From the NCBI RefSeq assembly GCF_024807225.1, contig NZ_JANUCO010000001.1:2666001-2730000 (forward strand): a stretch of DNA of 64,000 nt. Direction: 5' to 3'. Positions 42,572 to 51,577 of this stretch are shown piece after piece. The translations under genes were made by a program, and so were the position numbers. The number at the start of each line of letters is the position of its first letter. Position 1 is the first letter of the stretch. The notes under the pieces are model-generated. The model made no database searches, was not told the DNA's origin, and was given only the letters and a program-made list of their open reading frames with translations. The DNA comes from Chryseobacterium ginsenosidimutans. Lineage in GTDB: Bacteria; Bacteroidota; Bacteroidia; Flavobacteriales; Weeksellaceae.

Positions 42572-44179
42572 ATGGCAGAAGTTATTACAATGCCGCGTCT
42601 TTCCGATACTATGACGGAAGGTAAGGTGGCAAAATGGCATAAAAAAGTAGGAGATAAAGTAAAAGAAGGAGATATTTTAGCTGAAATTGAAACTGATAAA
42701 GCTGTTCAGGATTTCGAATCTGAAATTGATGGTACCCTTTTATACATCGGTGTAGAAGAAGGTAACGCAGCTGCTGTAGACTCTGTTTTGGCAATTATCG
42801 GTAATGAAGGAGAAGATATTTCAGGATTAACGGGTGGAGCTGCTGCTCCCGCTGCAAATGCTTCTGAAGAGAAAAAAGAAGAGCCTAAAGCTGAAACAAC
42901 TGCTGCTCCGGAGCAAGCTTCTGCGGAAGTTCCTGCTGGAGTAGAAGTGATTACAATGCCAAGACTTTCTGATACAATGACGGAAGGTAAAGTGGCGAAA
43001 TGGCACAAAAACGTAGGAGATACAGTAAAAGAAGGAGATCTTCTTGCTGAGATCGAAACAGATAAAGCGGTTCAGGATTTCGAATCTGAATTCAACGGAG
43101 TATTATTGAAGCAAGGTGTTGAAGAAGGTGGTGCTTCTCCTGTTGATACAGTATTGGCAATTATAGGACCTGCAGGAACAGATGTTTCCGGAGTTGGTGC
43201 TGCAGAACCTGCGGCTCAATCTTCAGAAAAACCTACAGAACAAAAAACTGAGTCTAAAGCAGAAGAGAAATCGGTTGCACAAACGGTAAGTTCTTCATCT
43301 TCAGACAGAGTGGCAATTTCTCCGTTGGCGAAGAAAATCGCTCAGGAAAAGGGTGTTGATATTCACAGTGTTCAAGGTTCTGGTGAAAACGGAAGAATCG
43401 TTAAGAAAGACATTGAAAATTATCAGCCATCTGCAAAACCTGCTGCTTCTGCGCCGACTGCAAGTCCTGCTGCTCAAGTTGCTTTAAGCTTTGTACAGGG
43501 AGAAGATACAGAGACTCCAAACTCTCAGGTAAGAAATATCATTGCGAAACGTCTTGCTGAAAGTAAATTCTCTGCTCCACACTACTATTTAATGGTAGAA
43601 ATCAATATGGATAAAGCCATTGATGCTAGAAAAGAGATCAATTCTTTACCTGATACAAAAATTTCTTTCAACGATATGATTATTAAAGCGACTGCAATTG
43701 CTTTAAGAAAACACCCTCAGGTTAATTCAAGTTGGGCGGGTGATAAGATCATTCACAGAGGAAATATTAATATTGGGGTTGCGGTTGCGATTCCTGACGG
43801 ATTGGTAGTTCCGGTTCTTAAGAACACAGATCAGATGAGTTATACTCAAATTTCTGCTGGTGTTAAAGATATGGCTGGAAGAGCAAAATCTAAAGGTCTT
43901 AAAGCAAACGAAATGGAAGGTTCTACTTTCTCGATCTCAAACTTAGGAATGTTCGGAATTGAAACTTTCACAAGTATCATCAATCAACCCAATTCTGCCA
44001 TCCTTTCAGTAGGAGCAATTATCGAGAAACCGATTGTGAAAAACGGACAAATCGTGGTTGGAAACATCATGAAGCTTTCATTAGCTTGTGATCACAGAGT
44101 GGTAGACGGTGCTACAGGTGCTCAGTTCTTACAAACTTTAAAAACATATTTAGAAAGTCCTCTAAGTTTATTAGTGTAA
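42572..44179 (+). CDS. pdhC: Dihydrolipoamide acetyltransferase (pyruvate dehydrogenase E2)
   Basis: 535 residues. Two lipoyl domains (about 3-80 and 125-200), each with lipoyl-Lys in ETDKAVQDFES (Lys43 and Lys165), separated by Ala/Glu-rich linkers; a peripheral-subunit-binding domain (about 247-285; ISPLAKKIAQEKGVDIHSVQ); and a C-terminal acetyltransferase core with catalytic DHRVVDG at about 507. It transfers the acetyl group from E1 to CoA. The two lipoyl repeats are nearly identical, so copy number may vary among relatives. Ends at a strong terminator. Confidence 0.96.
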   Translation: MAEVITMPRLSDTMTEGKVAKWHKKVGDKVKEGDILAEIETDKAVQDFESEIDGTLLYIGVEEGNAAAVDSVLAIIGNEGEDISGLTGGAAAPAANASEEKKEEPKAETTAAPEQASAEVPAGVEVITMPRLSDTMTEGKVAKWHKNVGDTVKEGDLLAEIETDKAVQDFESEFNGVLLKQGVEEGGASPVDTVLAIIGPAGTDVSGVGAAEPAAQSSEKPTEQKTESKAEEKSVAQTVSSSSSDRVAISPLAKKIAQEKGVDIHSVQGSGENGRIVKKDIENYQPSAKPAASAPTASPAAQVALSFVQGEDTETPNSQVRNIIAKRLAESKFSAPHYYLMVEINMDKAIDARKEINSLPDTKISFNDMIIKATAIALRKHPQVNSSWAGDKIIHRGNINIGVAVAIPDGLVVPVLKNTDQMSYTQISAGVKDMAGRAKSKGLKANEMEGSTFSISNLGMFGIETFTSIINQPNSAILSVGAIIEKPIVKNGQIVVGNIMKLSLACDHRVVDGATGAQFLQTLKTYLESPLSLLV

Positions 44180-44202
44180 TTTTCTAACGTTTTAAAATAT
44201 TG

Positions 44203-44236
44203 AAAAACGCTTCTCGATTTTGAGAAGCGTTTTTTG
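44203..44236 (+). terminator. pdh operon terminator
   Basis: 13-bp perfect stem (44203-44215 with 44222-44234) and T-run. Confidence 0.9.
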
Positions 44237-44270
44237 TTTTAAATTATTTAAATGTAAGACATCCCACGCA

Positions 44271-44354
44271 GTTTGTCTTCCCATAGGGATCTAAGCACGA
44301 ATCTTTCCATTCTATTTTCTAATACTATGCCTAGATCTCTACGAGATGACAAAC
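44271..44354. repeat. TTTGTCATTCC inverted-repeat element, copy 3 (diverged)
   Basis: GTTTGTCTTCCCATAGGGAT ... ATCTCTACGAGATGACAAAC: imperfect arms of the same family as copies 1 and 2. Confidence 0.7.
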
Positions 44355-44395
44355 TTTATGATTATTTTTTGAAATTTGAAATGACCGACTGCTGT

Positions 44396-44484
44396 CCTAG
44401 CCCAGATAGAAACGGCTACCCCACAGCAAGCGCAGGAAAGAGCTTTGGAGCGAGGAGTAATAGTGGAGAGCTGGAAATAGCTTC
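44396..44484 (-). repeat. Composite module, copy 3 (inverted)
   Basis: Read on the minus strand it begins GAAGCTATTTCCAGCTCTCC and ends TCTGGGCTAGG. With copy 3 of the inverted repeat it fills the 418-bp gap between pdhC and lolD. The ORF at 44273-44500 lies inside these repeats. Confidence 0.6.
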
Positions 44485-44585
44485 AGAAAGAAGAATTTGA
44501 GAATATTTTTTTAACGTTGTCAATAATGAAAAATCCACCATTTATAATTCACCTTAAAATTATCTCATATTTCAAATCAATTTAC

Positions 44586-44593
44586 TATTTTTG
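44586..44593 (+). promoter_or_regulatory. TAnnTTTG promoter box of lolD
   Basis: TATTTTTG, 4 nt before the ATG at 44598; leaderless mRNA expected. Confidence 0.6.
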
Positions 44594-44597
44594 AATC

Positions 44598-45266
44598 ATG
44601 ATTAAAGCAAAAAATATCCATAAATTTTATGGGAATTTAGAAGTATTAAAAGGGGTTGATATTCATATAAAAGTAGGCGAAGTTGTCTCTATTGTCGGAG
44701 AATCGGGAGCTGGAAAATCTACGCTTTTACAGATTTTAGGAACTTTGGATCAGCCAAGTACATCGAATAAATTCGGTACCGAAATTTCTATTGCCGGAGA
44801 ATCTTTCATCAATATGAATGATAAACAGCTTTCTAAATTCAGAAACCAGAATATCGGTTTTGTATTTCAGTTTCATCAGTTGCTTCCTGAATTTACTGCT
44901 TTGGAAAATGTTTTATTGCCTACAAAAATTGCAGGAGCGAACGAAAAAGAAGCGTTAGAAAAGGCGTATGCTTTATTTGAAGATCTAAAGATCGAACCAA
45001 GATTGCATCATAAACCGAATCAATTATCAGGAGGTGAAGCGCAGAGAGTAGCGGTTGCGAGAGCTTTAATCAATTCTCCGAAAATTATTTTTGCAGACGA
45101 ACCGACAGGAAATCTGGATTCTAAAAATGCGGATGATCTACACAGGTTATTCTTCGATTTAAGGGATAAATACGACCAAACCTTTGTCATTGTAACCCAC
45201 AATCCGAATCTTGCTGAAATTACCGACCGAAAATTAGTCATGAAAGACGGAATGATTATCGAATAA
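44598..45266 (+). CDS. lolD: ABC transporter ATPase, LolD-type lipoprotein release
   Basis: 222 residues. Walker A VGESGAGKST (residues 33-42), Q-loop VFQFHQLLPEFTALEN, signature LSGGEAQRVAVARAL and Walker B IIFADEPTGNLDS. The Q-loop and LPEFTALENV pattern are typical of the LolD/MacB subgroup, which powers extraction of lipoproteins from the inner membrane. The LolC/E permease is not adjacent. Head of an operon with the L,D-transpeptidase 11 bp downstream. Confidence 0.92.
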   Translation: MIKAKNIHKFYGNLEVLKGVDIHIKVGEVVSIVGESGAGKSTLLQILGTLDQPSTSNKFGTEISIAGESFINMNDKQLSKFRNQNIGFVFQFHQLLPEFTALENVLLPTKIAGANEKEALEKAYALFEDLKIEPRLHHKPNQLSGGEAQRVAVARALINSPKIIFADEPTGNLDSKNADDLHRLFFDLRDKYDQTFVIVTHNPNLAEITDRKLVMKDGMIIE

Positions 45267-45277
45267 AATTCCGACAA

Positions 45278-45860
45278 ATGATGAAACATCTTATTTTTTT
45301 ATTTCTTTTTTTTATTTCCTGTTCAAAAATTGAATCTCAGGCTACAAATGCTATTGATTATTTACCGAAATCAAAAATTTTGGAGATAAAGAATTATATT
45401 AAAGGAAAAAATTACAATCAGAATTTGGCTGTTTTTATCAACTTTAAAATAAATTCCGGAAAGTACAGATATTTCGTTTACGATTTGAAAAACGATAAAA
45501 TAGTACAAAAAGCCGTTGTTGCGCATGGTGAAGGTTCTGTTGTTAAAAATTCACAGGCTTTACAGTTCAGCAATGTCGACGGTTTCTCATCAGTCATCTT
45601 TAGGGAAATATGAAATTCGCGAAAGCTATAACGGAAAATTTGGGAAAGCCTATCGATTGGATGGTTTGGATGAAACCAATAGCAATGCAAGAGCAAGGGC
45701 AATCGTTCTACATTCCTATTATTGCATTGAAGATAATGAATCGACAAATCCGGCGTGTTTGAGTTTTGGTTGTCCGATGCTTTCAAAAAACGCATTTATT
45801 GAAACTGCAAAATTTATAGATCACTCTAAACAACCTATTATTTTATATGCTTTTTATTAA
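45278..45860 (+). pseudogene. Murein L,D-transpeptidase catalytic-domain family protein, frameshifted
   Basis: Two frames, 45278-45613 and 45516-45860. Removing one T from GGTTTCT (45581-45587) joins them as FSNVDGSHQSSLGKYEI and gives a 193-residue protein. Lipoprotein-like N-terminus (LIFLFLFFISCSKIES, lipobox Cys about 15). The YkuD_2-like domain has AIVLHSYYCIED and the catalytic SFGCPM (Cys in GCP). It would crosslink or modify peptidoglycan stems. Co-transcribed with lolD. Same indel context as nine other genes. Confidence 0.84.
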
Positions 45861-45898
45861 GTTTATAATTCATCATTCATAACTCATAATTTCCCAAA

Positions 45899-46576
45899 AT
45901 GTCCATTAAATTTCTTGCCGAAGACGACAGACCCAGAGAAAAGTTTTTATCAAAAGGTAAAAACTCACTTTCTGATTCCGAATTGTTGGCAATCATTATG
46001 GGAAGCGGAAACAGAGACGAAACGGCAGTAGAATTGGCAAGAAAAATTCTAGCTTCTGTGGATAATAACTGGAATCAATTAAGCTTACTTTCAGTTAAGG
46101 ATTTGATGAAATTCAAAGGAATTGGTGAGGTAAAAGCAATTTCGATCACCACAGCCTTGGAAATCGGAAGAAGAAGAGCGAGCCAGGAAGTTCCGGAGAA
46201 ACCGACAATTTCTAAAAGTAATGATGCCTATTTAATTTTAAAAAATCATCTTTCAGATCTACGAACAGAAGAATTTTGGGCGCTTTTCCTAAACCAAAGC
46301 AATAAAGTTATTCATATAGCACAATTAACACAAGGCGGGATCAACCAATCTATCGTTGATGTAAGAGTTTTGTTTAAAACTGCTTTAGACCATTTTTCTA
46401 CGGGAGTTATCATTGCACACAATCATCCGTCGGGAAATTTGAAACCGAGTAGGGAAGATATCGACATTACACAAAAAATAAAAGAAGCCGGAAATACTTT
46501 AAGCATACAGCTTTTAGATCATTTAATTATCACGCAGAATTCATATTTTAGTTTCTCAGACGAAGGATTATTATGA
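45899..46576 (+). CDS. radC: RadC-family DNA repair protein
   Basis: 225 residues. N-terminal helix-hairpin-helix region (LLSVKDLMKFKGIGEVKAIS) and a C-terminal MPN/JAB metal site: EEFWALFLNQ (Glu), then HNHPSGNLKPSREDIDIT (HxH-x7-10-SxxD-type ligands). The DNA-repair label is historic; a JAMM-type protease or nuclease role is possible. Overlaps the next ATG by 4 bp (ATGA). Confidence 0.93.
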   Translation: MSIKFLAEDDRPREKFLSKGKNSLSDSELLAIIMGSGNRDETAVELARKILASVDNNWNQLSLLSVKDLMKFKGIGEVKAISITTALEIGRRRASQEVPEKPTISKSNDAYLILKNHLSDLRTEEFWALFLNQSNKVIHIAQLTQGGINQSIVDVRVLFKTALDHFSTGVIIAHNHPSGNLKPSREDIDITQKIKEAGNTLSIQLLDHLIITQNSYFSFSDEGLL

Positions 46577-47418
46577 TTAGAACATTGAAATATCACGAAA
46601 TTGATTTCGAAAAATATACACAGTGTCTGGAAAATTCTGAACAGAGAAACTGGTACGCAAAAAAAGAAGTTTTAGATGAACTGTCTGGAAATTGGGAACT
46701 TTTGGTTTCTGGAGATTATGAAGCAATTTTACCTGTTCCGTTAAAAAAGAAACTGGGAATTAACTTTGTCATCATGCCCCTTTTTTGTCAGCAATTGGGT
46801 GTTTTTTCAGATAAAGATAATGTTGAAATCAATGATCGGTTTTTAAAATATCTGCGTAAAAATTATAAAATCTTTTTATATACTTTTAATAAAGACAACT
46901 CATTTTCTGAAGATCTTGAGAAGAAAAAAAACTACGTCATTCCTCTTTCAGATTATGTGATTTTGCATAGAAAAAAATATTTCAAAGGACGAAAATCGAC
47001 TACAAAATGTGCACAACATCTTATTTACAAAGAAATTGAAGCTAATTCTGAACATATTTCTTTTATAGAAAATAATTTTAAAGGTCTTACAAAACAAACG
47101 GATGTTGATAAATTCAAAAAATATTTAAACTTCCTTTCTGAAAATGATTCTCTGAAGCTTTGCGCGGCTTATTTAGATGAAAAATTAATCAATATAGCTG
47201 TTTTGATTTCAGAGAAAGATCAACTTTCTTTATTAGGATTAATCAATGATGAAAATTATAAAAGCGAAAACGGACCTTCTTTTTTAATAGATAAAATTCT
47301 GAATCATTATATTCACGAAAAGACATTCAATTTTATGGGAAGCAACATCCGAGGAATTGAAGTTTTCTTCAAAAGTTTCGGGGGAGAAACTTCAGGAATA
47401 CGGCTATATCGAAAGTAA
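46573..47418 (+). CDS. GNAT-fold/FemAB-like acyltransferase of unknown substrate
   Basis: 281 residues. Two GNAT-like lobes: the N-terminal half has YEAILPVPLKKKLGINFVIM and LFCQQLGVFSDKDN, the C-terminal half NDSLKLCAAYLDEKLINIAV and the terminal FMGSNIRGIEVFFKSFGGET. The latter is typical of FemAB-like proteins that add amino acids to lipid II or cell-wall precursors. Translationally coupled to radC. The substrate is not evident. Confidence 0.75.
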   Translation: MIRTLKYHEIDFEKYTQCLENSEQRNWYAKKEVLDELSGNWELLVSGDYEAILPVPLKKKLGINFVIMPLFCQQLGVFSDKDNVEINDRFLKYLRKNYKIFLYTFNKDNSFSEDLEKKKNYVIPLSDYVILHRKKYFKGRKSTTKCAQHLIYKEIEANSEHISFIENNFKGLTKQTDVDKFKKYLNFLSENDSLKLCAAYLDEKLINIAVLISEKDQLSLLGLINDENYKSENGPSFLIDKILNHYIHEKTFNFMGSNIRGIEVFFKSFGGETSGIRLYRK

Positions 47419-47507
47419 AATTTTAAAGAAACTTTCCTAAAAACCATAAATACATCCGGAAGTTGTACAATCCTGTGTTTTTCAACGATAAATTCAGAAA
47501 TTATCAG

Positions 47508-47515
47508 TAATTTTG
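47508..47515 (+). promoter_or_regulatory. TAnnTTTG promoter box
   Basis: TAATTTTG, 12 nt before the ATG at 47528. Confidence 0.6.
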
Positions 47516-47527
47516 CTACCTCAAATT

Positions 47528-48040
47528 ATGACAAGTTTTTCAGGATATTTACCTTATGCTTTTGCATTAATCATCGCGATACCTTTCTTGGTTTTGCTTA
47601 GACAATTTGTATTTACTTACATTAAACTTAAAGAGCAGGAAATCAAGCTGCTTTCCATGAAGTCGAATTCCGAGAATAAGACGCAGTCTTATGAAAGAAT
47701 GACGCTTTTTATGGAAAGAATGAAGCCTTCAAATCTGATTCAGAGGTTTGATAAAGATCTTGCCGCTCATGAATTTATTTTTCTTACAGAAAAGTCGATC
47801 AATGAAGAGTTTGATTACAATTCTTCGCAACAGCTTTATATCACAAAAAATTCTTGGAAGAATATTGTTGAATCAAAGAATGCGATCATCGGAACGCTTC
47901 ACAAAACATATGAAGGAATCAATGGCAATGCAACTCTTGAGGAGTTTAAGACCATTTTCATCATGAATTATATGGAAGATGACGATTATATTTCGAAGAC
48001 CATTGAAGATTTAAGAAGAGAAATTTTAATAATAGCTTAA
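47528..48040 (+). CDS. Hypothetical membrane-anchored protein
   Basis: 170 residues from the ATG at 47528; an upstream TTG overlaps the promoter box. One N-terminal membrane helix (YAFALIIAIPFLVLLRQFVF), then a short coiled coil (LKEQEIKLLSMKSNSENKTQ) and a helical cytoplasmic domain. Not recognised. It precedes ppa by 23 bp and is probably co-transcribed with it. Confidence 0.72.
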   Translation: MTSFSGYLPYAFALIIAIPFLVLLRQFVFTYIKLKEQEIKLLSMKSNSENKTQSYERMTLFMERMKPSNLIQRFDKDLAAHEFIFLTEKSINEEFDYNSSQQLYITKNSWKNIVESKNAIIGTLHKTYEGINGNATLEEFKTIFIMNYMEDDDYISKTIEDLRREILIIA

Positions 48041-48063
48041 CTAAAAAATAAAAAATTTAAATA

Positions 48064-48675
48064 ATGATTCCAAATTTTAAAGCACATCCATGGCATGGGG
48101 TTTCTGCGGGAGAAGATGCGCCAAATGTTGTAAACGTTTTCGTGGAGATCGTTCCTTCGGATACTATTAAATATGAAGTAGATAAAGAAACAGGATATTT
48201 AAAGGTAGACAGACCTCAGAAATTTTCAAATATTATTCCTGCATTATACGGATTCGTTCCAAGAACATATTGTGACAATGAAGTAATGAAATTAGCGGTT
48301 GAAAGAGGCGCTACAGACGTTACAACGGGAGATCACGATCCATTGGATATCTGTGTTTTGAGCTCTCACAATATTCACGGAGGTGGGTTATTTATGGAGG
48401 CTATTCCAATCGGAGGTTTCAAAATGATCGACGGAGGTGAAGCAGATGACAAAATCGTTGCCGTAATGATCGGTGATCACGCTTTCGGACATTTCAGAGA
48501 TATCGCAGAATTGCCTGAAGCTGAAGTGAAACGATTAATGCACTATTTCCTGACATACAAAAACTTACCGGATGAGCCTGCAAAATGCAGAATCCAAGAG
48601 GTTTACGGTGCTGAACATGCCAAAAAAGTAATCAAAGCATCTCAGGAAGATTATTCAAACAAATTTGGAGGATAA
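48064..48675 (+). CDS. ppa: Inorganic pyrophosphatase (soluble, family I)
   Basis: 203 residues. Hydrolyses pyrophosphate. The catalytic cluster is GDHDPLDICVL (family motif DxDPxD) with EIVPSDTIKYEVDKETGYLK, YGFVPRTYCD, GGFKMIDGGEADDKIVAV and RLMHYFLTYK. It is somewhat longer than the E. coli enzyme (176), as is common in Bacteroidota. A membrane pyrophosphatase is encoded 680 bp downstream. Confidence 0.95.
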   Translation: MIPNFKAHPWHGVSAGEDAPNVVNVFVEIVPSDTIKYEVDKETGYLKVDRPQKFSNIIPALYGFVPRTYCDNEVMKLAVERGATDVTTGDHDPLDICVLSSHNIHGGGLFMEAIPIGGFKMIDGGEADDKIVAVMIGDHAFGHFRDIAELPEAEVKRLMHYFLTYKNLPDEPAKCRIQEVYGAEHAKKVIKASQEDYSNKFGG

Positions 48676-48698
48676 TATTCTCTGATTTAATGATATTT

Positions 48699-48730
48699 AA
48701 GGATAAATGAGTTTTCGTTTATCCTTTTTT
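48699..48730 (+). terminator. ppa terminator
   Basis: 12-bp stem with one G-U pair (48699-48710 with 48715-48726) and T-run. Confidence 0.8.
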
Positions 48731-48750
48731 ATTGATTAAAATTTAGATCA

Positions 48751-48771
48751 TTAAGAGTCTGTTTACATTTT
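48751..48771. repeat. Solo end of the MITE-like family
   Basis: TTAAGAGTCTGTTTACATTT closely matches the terminal repeat of the element at 61181-61524 (TTAGAGTCTGTTTAAATTTA). No matching second end is found nearby. Confidence 0.5.
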
Positions 48772-48952
48772 CCAACATTAAGAAGTTAAGATTGATACTT
48801 AAAACTTAAACAAAATCGATTTATTGATTTCTCAATTCTTAGAAATAGTCAGATTCTTAAATTCTGAATGTTTAAATAAAGATAAATTCCGTTTATTTGA
48901 ATTAAGAAAATTTAGATTATAAATTCAGTACTTCAAAAAAATTAATAATTTG

Positions 48953-49052
48953 GGCAGCTATTTCCGCCTTCCGTTCCCGCAATTTTGCAGTTTTCCCAAT
49001 GCTTTTCCCTTTCCAAAAACTACAAAATGTGCTCCACTCAAGTCAGGCTGCA
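48953..49052 (+). repeat. Composite module, copy 4 (diverged)
   Basis: GCAGCTATTTCCGCCTTCCG at 48955-48974 matches the module start; the GGGCTAGG end is degenerate (GTCAGGCTGC). No TTTGTCATTCC partner here. Confidence 0.5.
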
Positions 49053-49166
49053 TCTTTCAACATACAATCAACTCTCTCACTATTTCAAGCGCTGAAAGTT
49101 TTTCTTAGATCACTAATTATTTTCTGCAACTTAAAAACATCATAAGTTCCTACTCACAAATACCAC

Positions 49167-49202
49167 AATCATCTGTGAAAATCCGTGAAATCTGTGGGAA
49201 AA
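49167..49202 (+). repeat. REP-like repeat, single arm
   Basis: ATCATCTGTGAAAATCCGTG then AAATCTGTGGGA, matching one arm of 12301-12396. Confidence 0.7.
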
Positions 49203-49247
49203 AAAATCAAAGATCATCAAAAAACGGTAAACAAAGTATCTTTAATA

Positions 49248-49263
49248 GGTTAACCGTTTAACT
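49248..49263. promoter_or_regulatory. Operator-like palindrome before hppA
   Basis: GGTTAACCGTTTAACT, imperfect palindrome resembling the LacI-type site at 19798; candidate only. Confidence 0.3.
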
Positions 49264-49354
49264 CCTAATTTTTAAATAGTTATAATATTTTTAAACAAAT
49301 TCATGAGAATTATTTATTATATTTAATTTTCTATTACCAAAAAAATATTAAACT

Positions 49355-51577
49355 ATGGATCTATTTGTGTTAGTACCATTTTTTGGTGTCATTGCTTTAA
49401 TTTACACTTTTTTCCAAAGTAATTGGGTAAATAAGCAAAATGCCGGAAATGAAAAAATGAAAATTATCAGCGGTCACATCGCTGACGGTGCAATGGCTTT
49501 TCTAAAAGCTGAGTACAAAGTTTTGACCTATTTCGTAGTTATTGTAGCCATTTTATTAGCCGTTATGGGAACTACCAGTGCCAATTCGCATTGGAGCATC
49601 GGAATTGCTTTTGTTTTTGGAGCTGTATTTTCTGCATTGGCCGGCTTTATCGGAATGAAGATCGCCACAAAAGCTAACGTAAGAACGGCAGAAGCTGCAA
49701 GAACATCCCTTTCAAAAGCTTTAAAAGTTTCATTTGCAGGAGGATCTGTAATGGGAATGGGTGTTGCAGGATTAGCGGTTTTAGGATTGGGAGCGTTATT
49801 TTTGATTTTAAAACAGATTTTCGCCCCTCATTCAACCGTTGATTCCCATGAAATGGAAAGAACCATTGAAATTCTTACAGGATTTTCATTAGGAGCAGAA
49901 TCTATTGCATTATTTGCGAGAGTAGGTGGTGGTATTTACACAAAAGCAGCAGACGTTGGAGCCGATTTAGTGGGGAAAGTAGAAGCGGGAATTCCGGAAG
50001 ATGATCCTAGAAATCCCGCTACAATTGCCGATAACGTAGGTGATAATGTGGGTGACGTTGCAGGAATGGGAGCCGATTTATTTGGTTCTTATGTAGCTAC
50101 GGTTTTGGCGACGATGGTTTTAGGAAGAGAAACGGTTTCTGTCGATTCTTTCGGTGGTTTTGCACCGATTCTTTTACCGATGTTAATTGCCGGAACAGGA
50201 ATTATTTTCTCCATGATAGGAACTTTATTTGTTAGAATTAATGATAACGAAGATTCTTCTACTTCAAGCGTTCAGAATGCTTTGAACCTTGGAAACTGGG
50301 GAAGTATCGTTATCACCGCTATAGCTTCATATTTTTTGGTGACTTATATCTTGCCGGATAAAATGGTTTTAAGAGGTCATGAATTCACTAAAATGGGTGT
50401 TTTCGGGGCAATTATGGTCGGGCTTGTCGTAGGAACTTTAATGAGTATCATTACAGAATACTACACCGCAATGGGCAAAAGACCCGTGAAAAGTATTGTA
50501 AGGCAGTCTTCAACAGGTCATGCAACCAATATCATTGGCGGACTTGCCGTTGGTATGGAGTCTACTTTATTACCAATCATCGTTTTAGCAGGTGGAATTT
50601 ACGGTTCATACTTGTGCGCCGGATTGTACGGAGTTGCCATCGCAGCAGCCGGAATGATGGCTACAACAGCCATGCAATTGGCAATTGACGCTTTCGGACC
50701 CATTGCAGACAACGCCGGAGGAATTGCTGAAATGAGCGAATTGCCAAAAGAAGTACGTGAAAAAACAGATATTTTAGATGCTGTAGGAAATACTACCGCT
50801 GCGACAGGAAAAGGCTTTGCAATTGCTTCTGCAGCCTTAACAGCTTTAGCTTTATTTGCCGCATTCGTAGGAATTGCAGGAATCGATGGAATTGATATTT
50901 ACCGAGCCGATGTTTTGGCAGGATTATTTGTCGGCGGAATGATTCCGTTTATCTTTTCTTCACTGGCAATCACTGCGGTTGGACAGGCTGCAATGGCAAT
51001 GGTGGAAGAAGTGAGAAGACAATTTCGTGAAATTCCGGGGATTTTGGAAGGAAAAGCAGAACCTGAATACGAAAAGTGTGTGGCTATTTCCACAGACGCT
51101 TCGATTAAAAAAATGATGCTTCCGGGAGCAATTGCCATTATTTCCCCTTTATTAATTGGTTTTATTTTCGGACCAGAAGTGTTGGGTGGATTCTTAGCCG
51201 GAGCAACAGTTTGCGGAGTTTTAATGGGAATGTTCCAGAATAACGCAGGTGGAGCTTGGGATAATGCTAAAAAATCTTTTGAAAAAGGAGTTGATATCAA
51301 CGGACAGACTTATTATAAAGGCTCAGAACCTCATAAAGCGTCTGTGACAGGAGATACGGTAGGAGATCCTTTCAAAGATACTTCCGGACCATCGATGAAT
51401 ATTTTGATTAAATTAATGTCGATTGTTTCATTGGTTATCGCTCCGACTTTGGCAGTTTTACATAAAGATAAAATTGAAGCCAATAGAAAGGCTAAAATTG
51501 AAGCGTTAATGGGAATTACGGGAACTCATATGACTTCAGGAACTGCTGCACAGGTTTTAGTTTCCGGGAGAAATTAA
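49355..51577 (+). CDS. hppA: Membrane-bound ion-translocating pyrophosphatase
   Basis: 740 residues as read, complete catalytic unit with about 16 helices. Pumps H+ or Na+ using PPi. Substrate-binding motifs: GGGIYTKAADVGADLVGKVE, DDPRNPATIADNVGDNVGDV, MGADLFGSY, and DNAGGIAEMSE near the middle. GNTTAATGKG places it in the K+-dependent class (Ala, not Lys, after NTT). Ion choice is not decided. As read it ends VLVSGRN*; one surplus T in AGTTTCC (51559-51565) appears to cut it off from an OmpA-like tail. Corrected, the protein is 908 residues. Confidence 0.93.
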   Translation: MDLFVLVPFFGVIALIYTFFQSNWVNKQNAGNEKMKIISGHIADGAMAFLKAEYKVLTYFVVIVAILLAVMGTTSANSHWSIGIAFVFGAVFSALAGFIGMKIATKANVRTAEAARTSLSKALKVSFAGGSVMGMGVAGLAVLGLGALFLILKQIFAPHSTVDSHEMERTIEILTGFSLGAESIALFARVGGGIYTKAADVGADLVGKVEAGIPEDDPRNPATIADNVGDNVGDVAGMGADLFGSYVATVLATMVLGRETVSVDSFGGFAPILLPMLIAGTGIIFSMIGTLFVRINDNEDSSTSSVQNALNLGNWGSIVITAIASYFLVTYILPDKMVLRGHEFTKMGVFGAIMVGLVVGTLMSIITEYYTAMGKRPVKSIVRQSSTGHATNIIGGLAVGMESTLLPIIVLAGGIYGSYLCAGLYGVAIAAAGMMATTAMQLAIDAFGPIADNAGGIAEMSELPKEVREKTDILDAVGNTTAATGKGFAIASAALTALALFAAFVGIAGIDGIDIYRADVLAGLFVGGMIPFIFSSLAITAVGQAAMAMVEEVRRQFREIPGILEGKAEPEYEKCVAISTDASIKKMMLPGAIAIISPLLIGFIFGPEVLGGFLAGATVCGVLMGMFQNNAGGAWDNAKKSFEKGVDINGQTYYKGSEPHKASVTGDTVGDPFKDTSGPSMNILIKLMSIVSLVIAPTLAVLHKDKIEANRKAKIEALMGITGTHMTSGTAAQVLVSGRN

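Larger units (their letters stand above)
48676..49354. other. Gene-free repeat-containing region before hppA
   Basis: 679 bp without a convincing ORF. Contains the ppa terminator, an end sequence of the MITE family, composite module copy 4, a single REP-like arm and a palindrome, listed separately. The stretch 48780-48950 is AT-rich with nothing I can name. Confidence 0.6.

Noticed and set aside
44273..44500. 75-codon plus-strand ORF
   Set aside because: Lies wholly inside two repeat modules; translation is repeat-derived.
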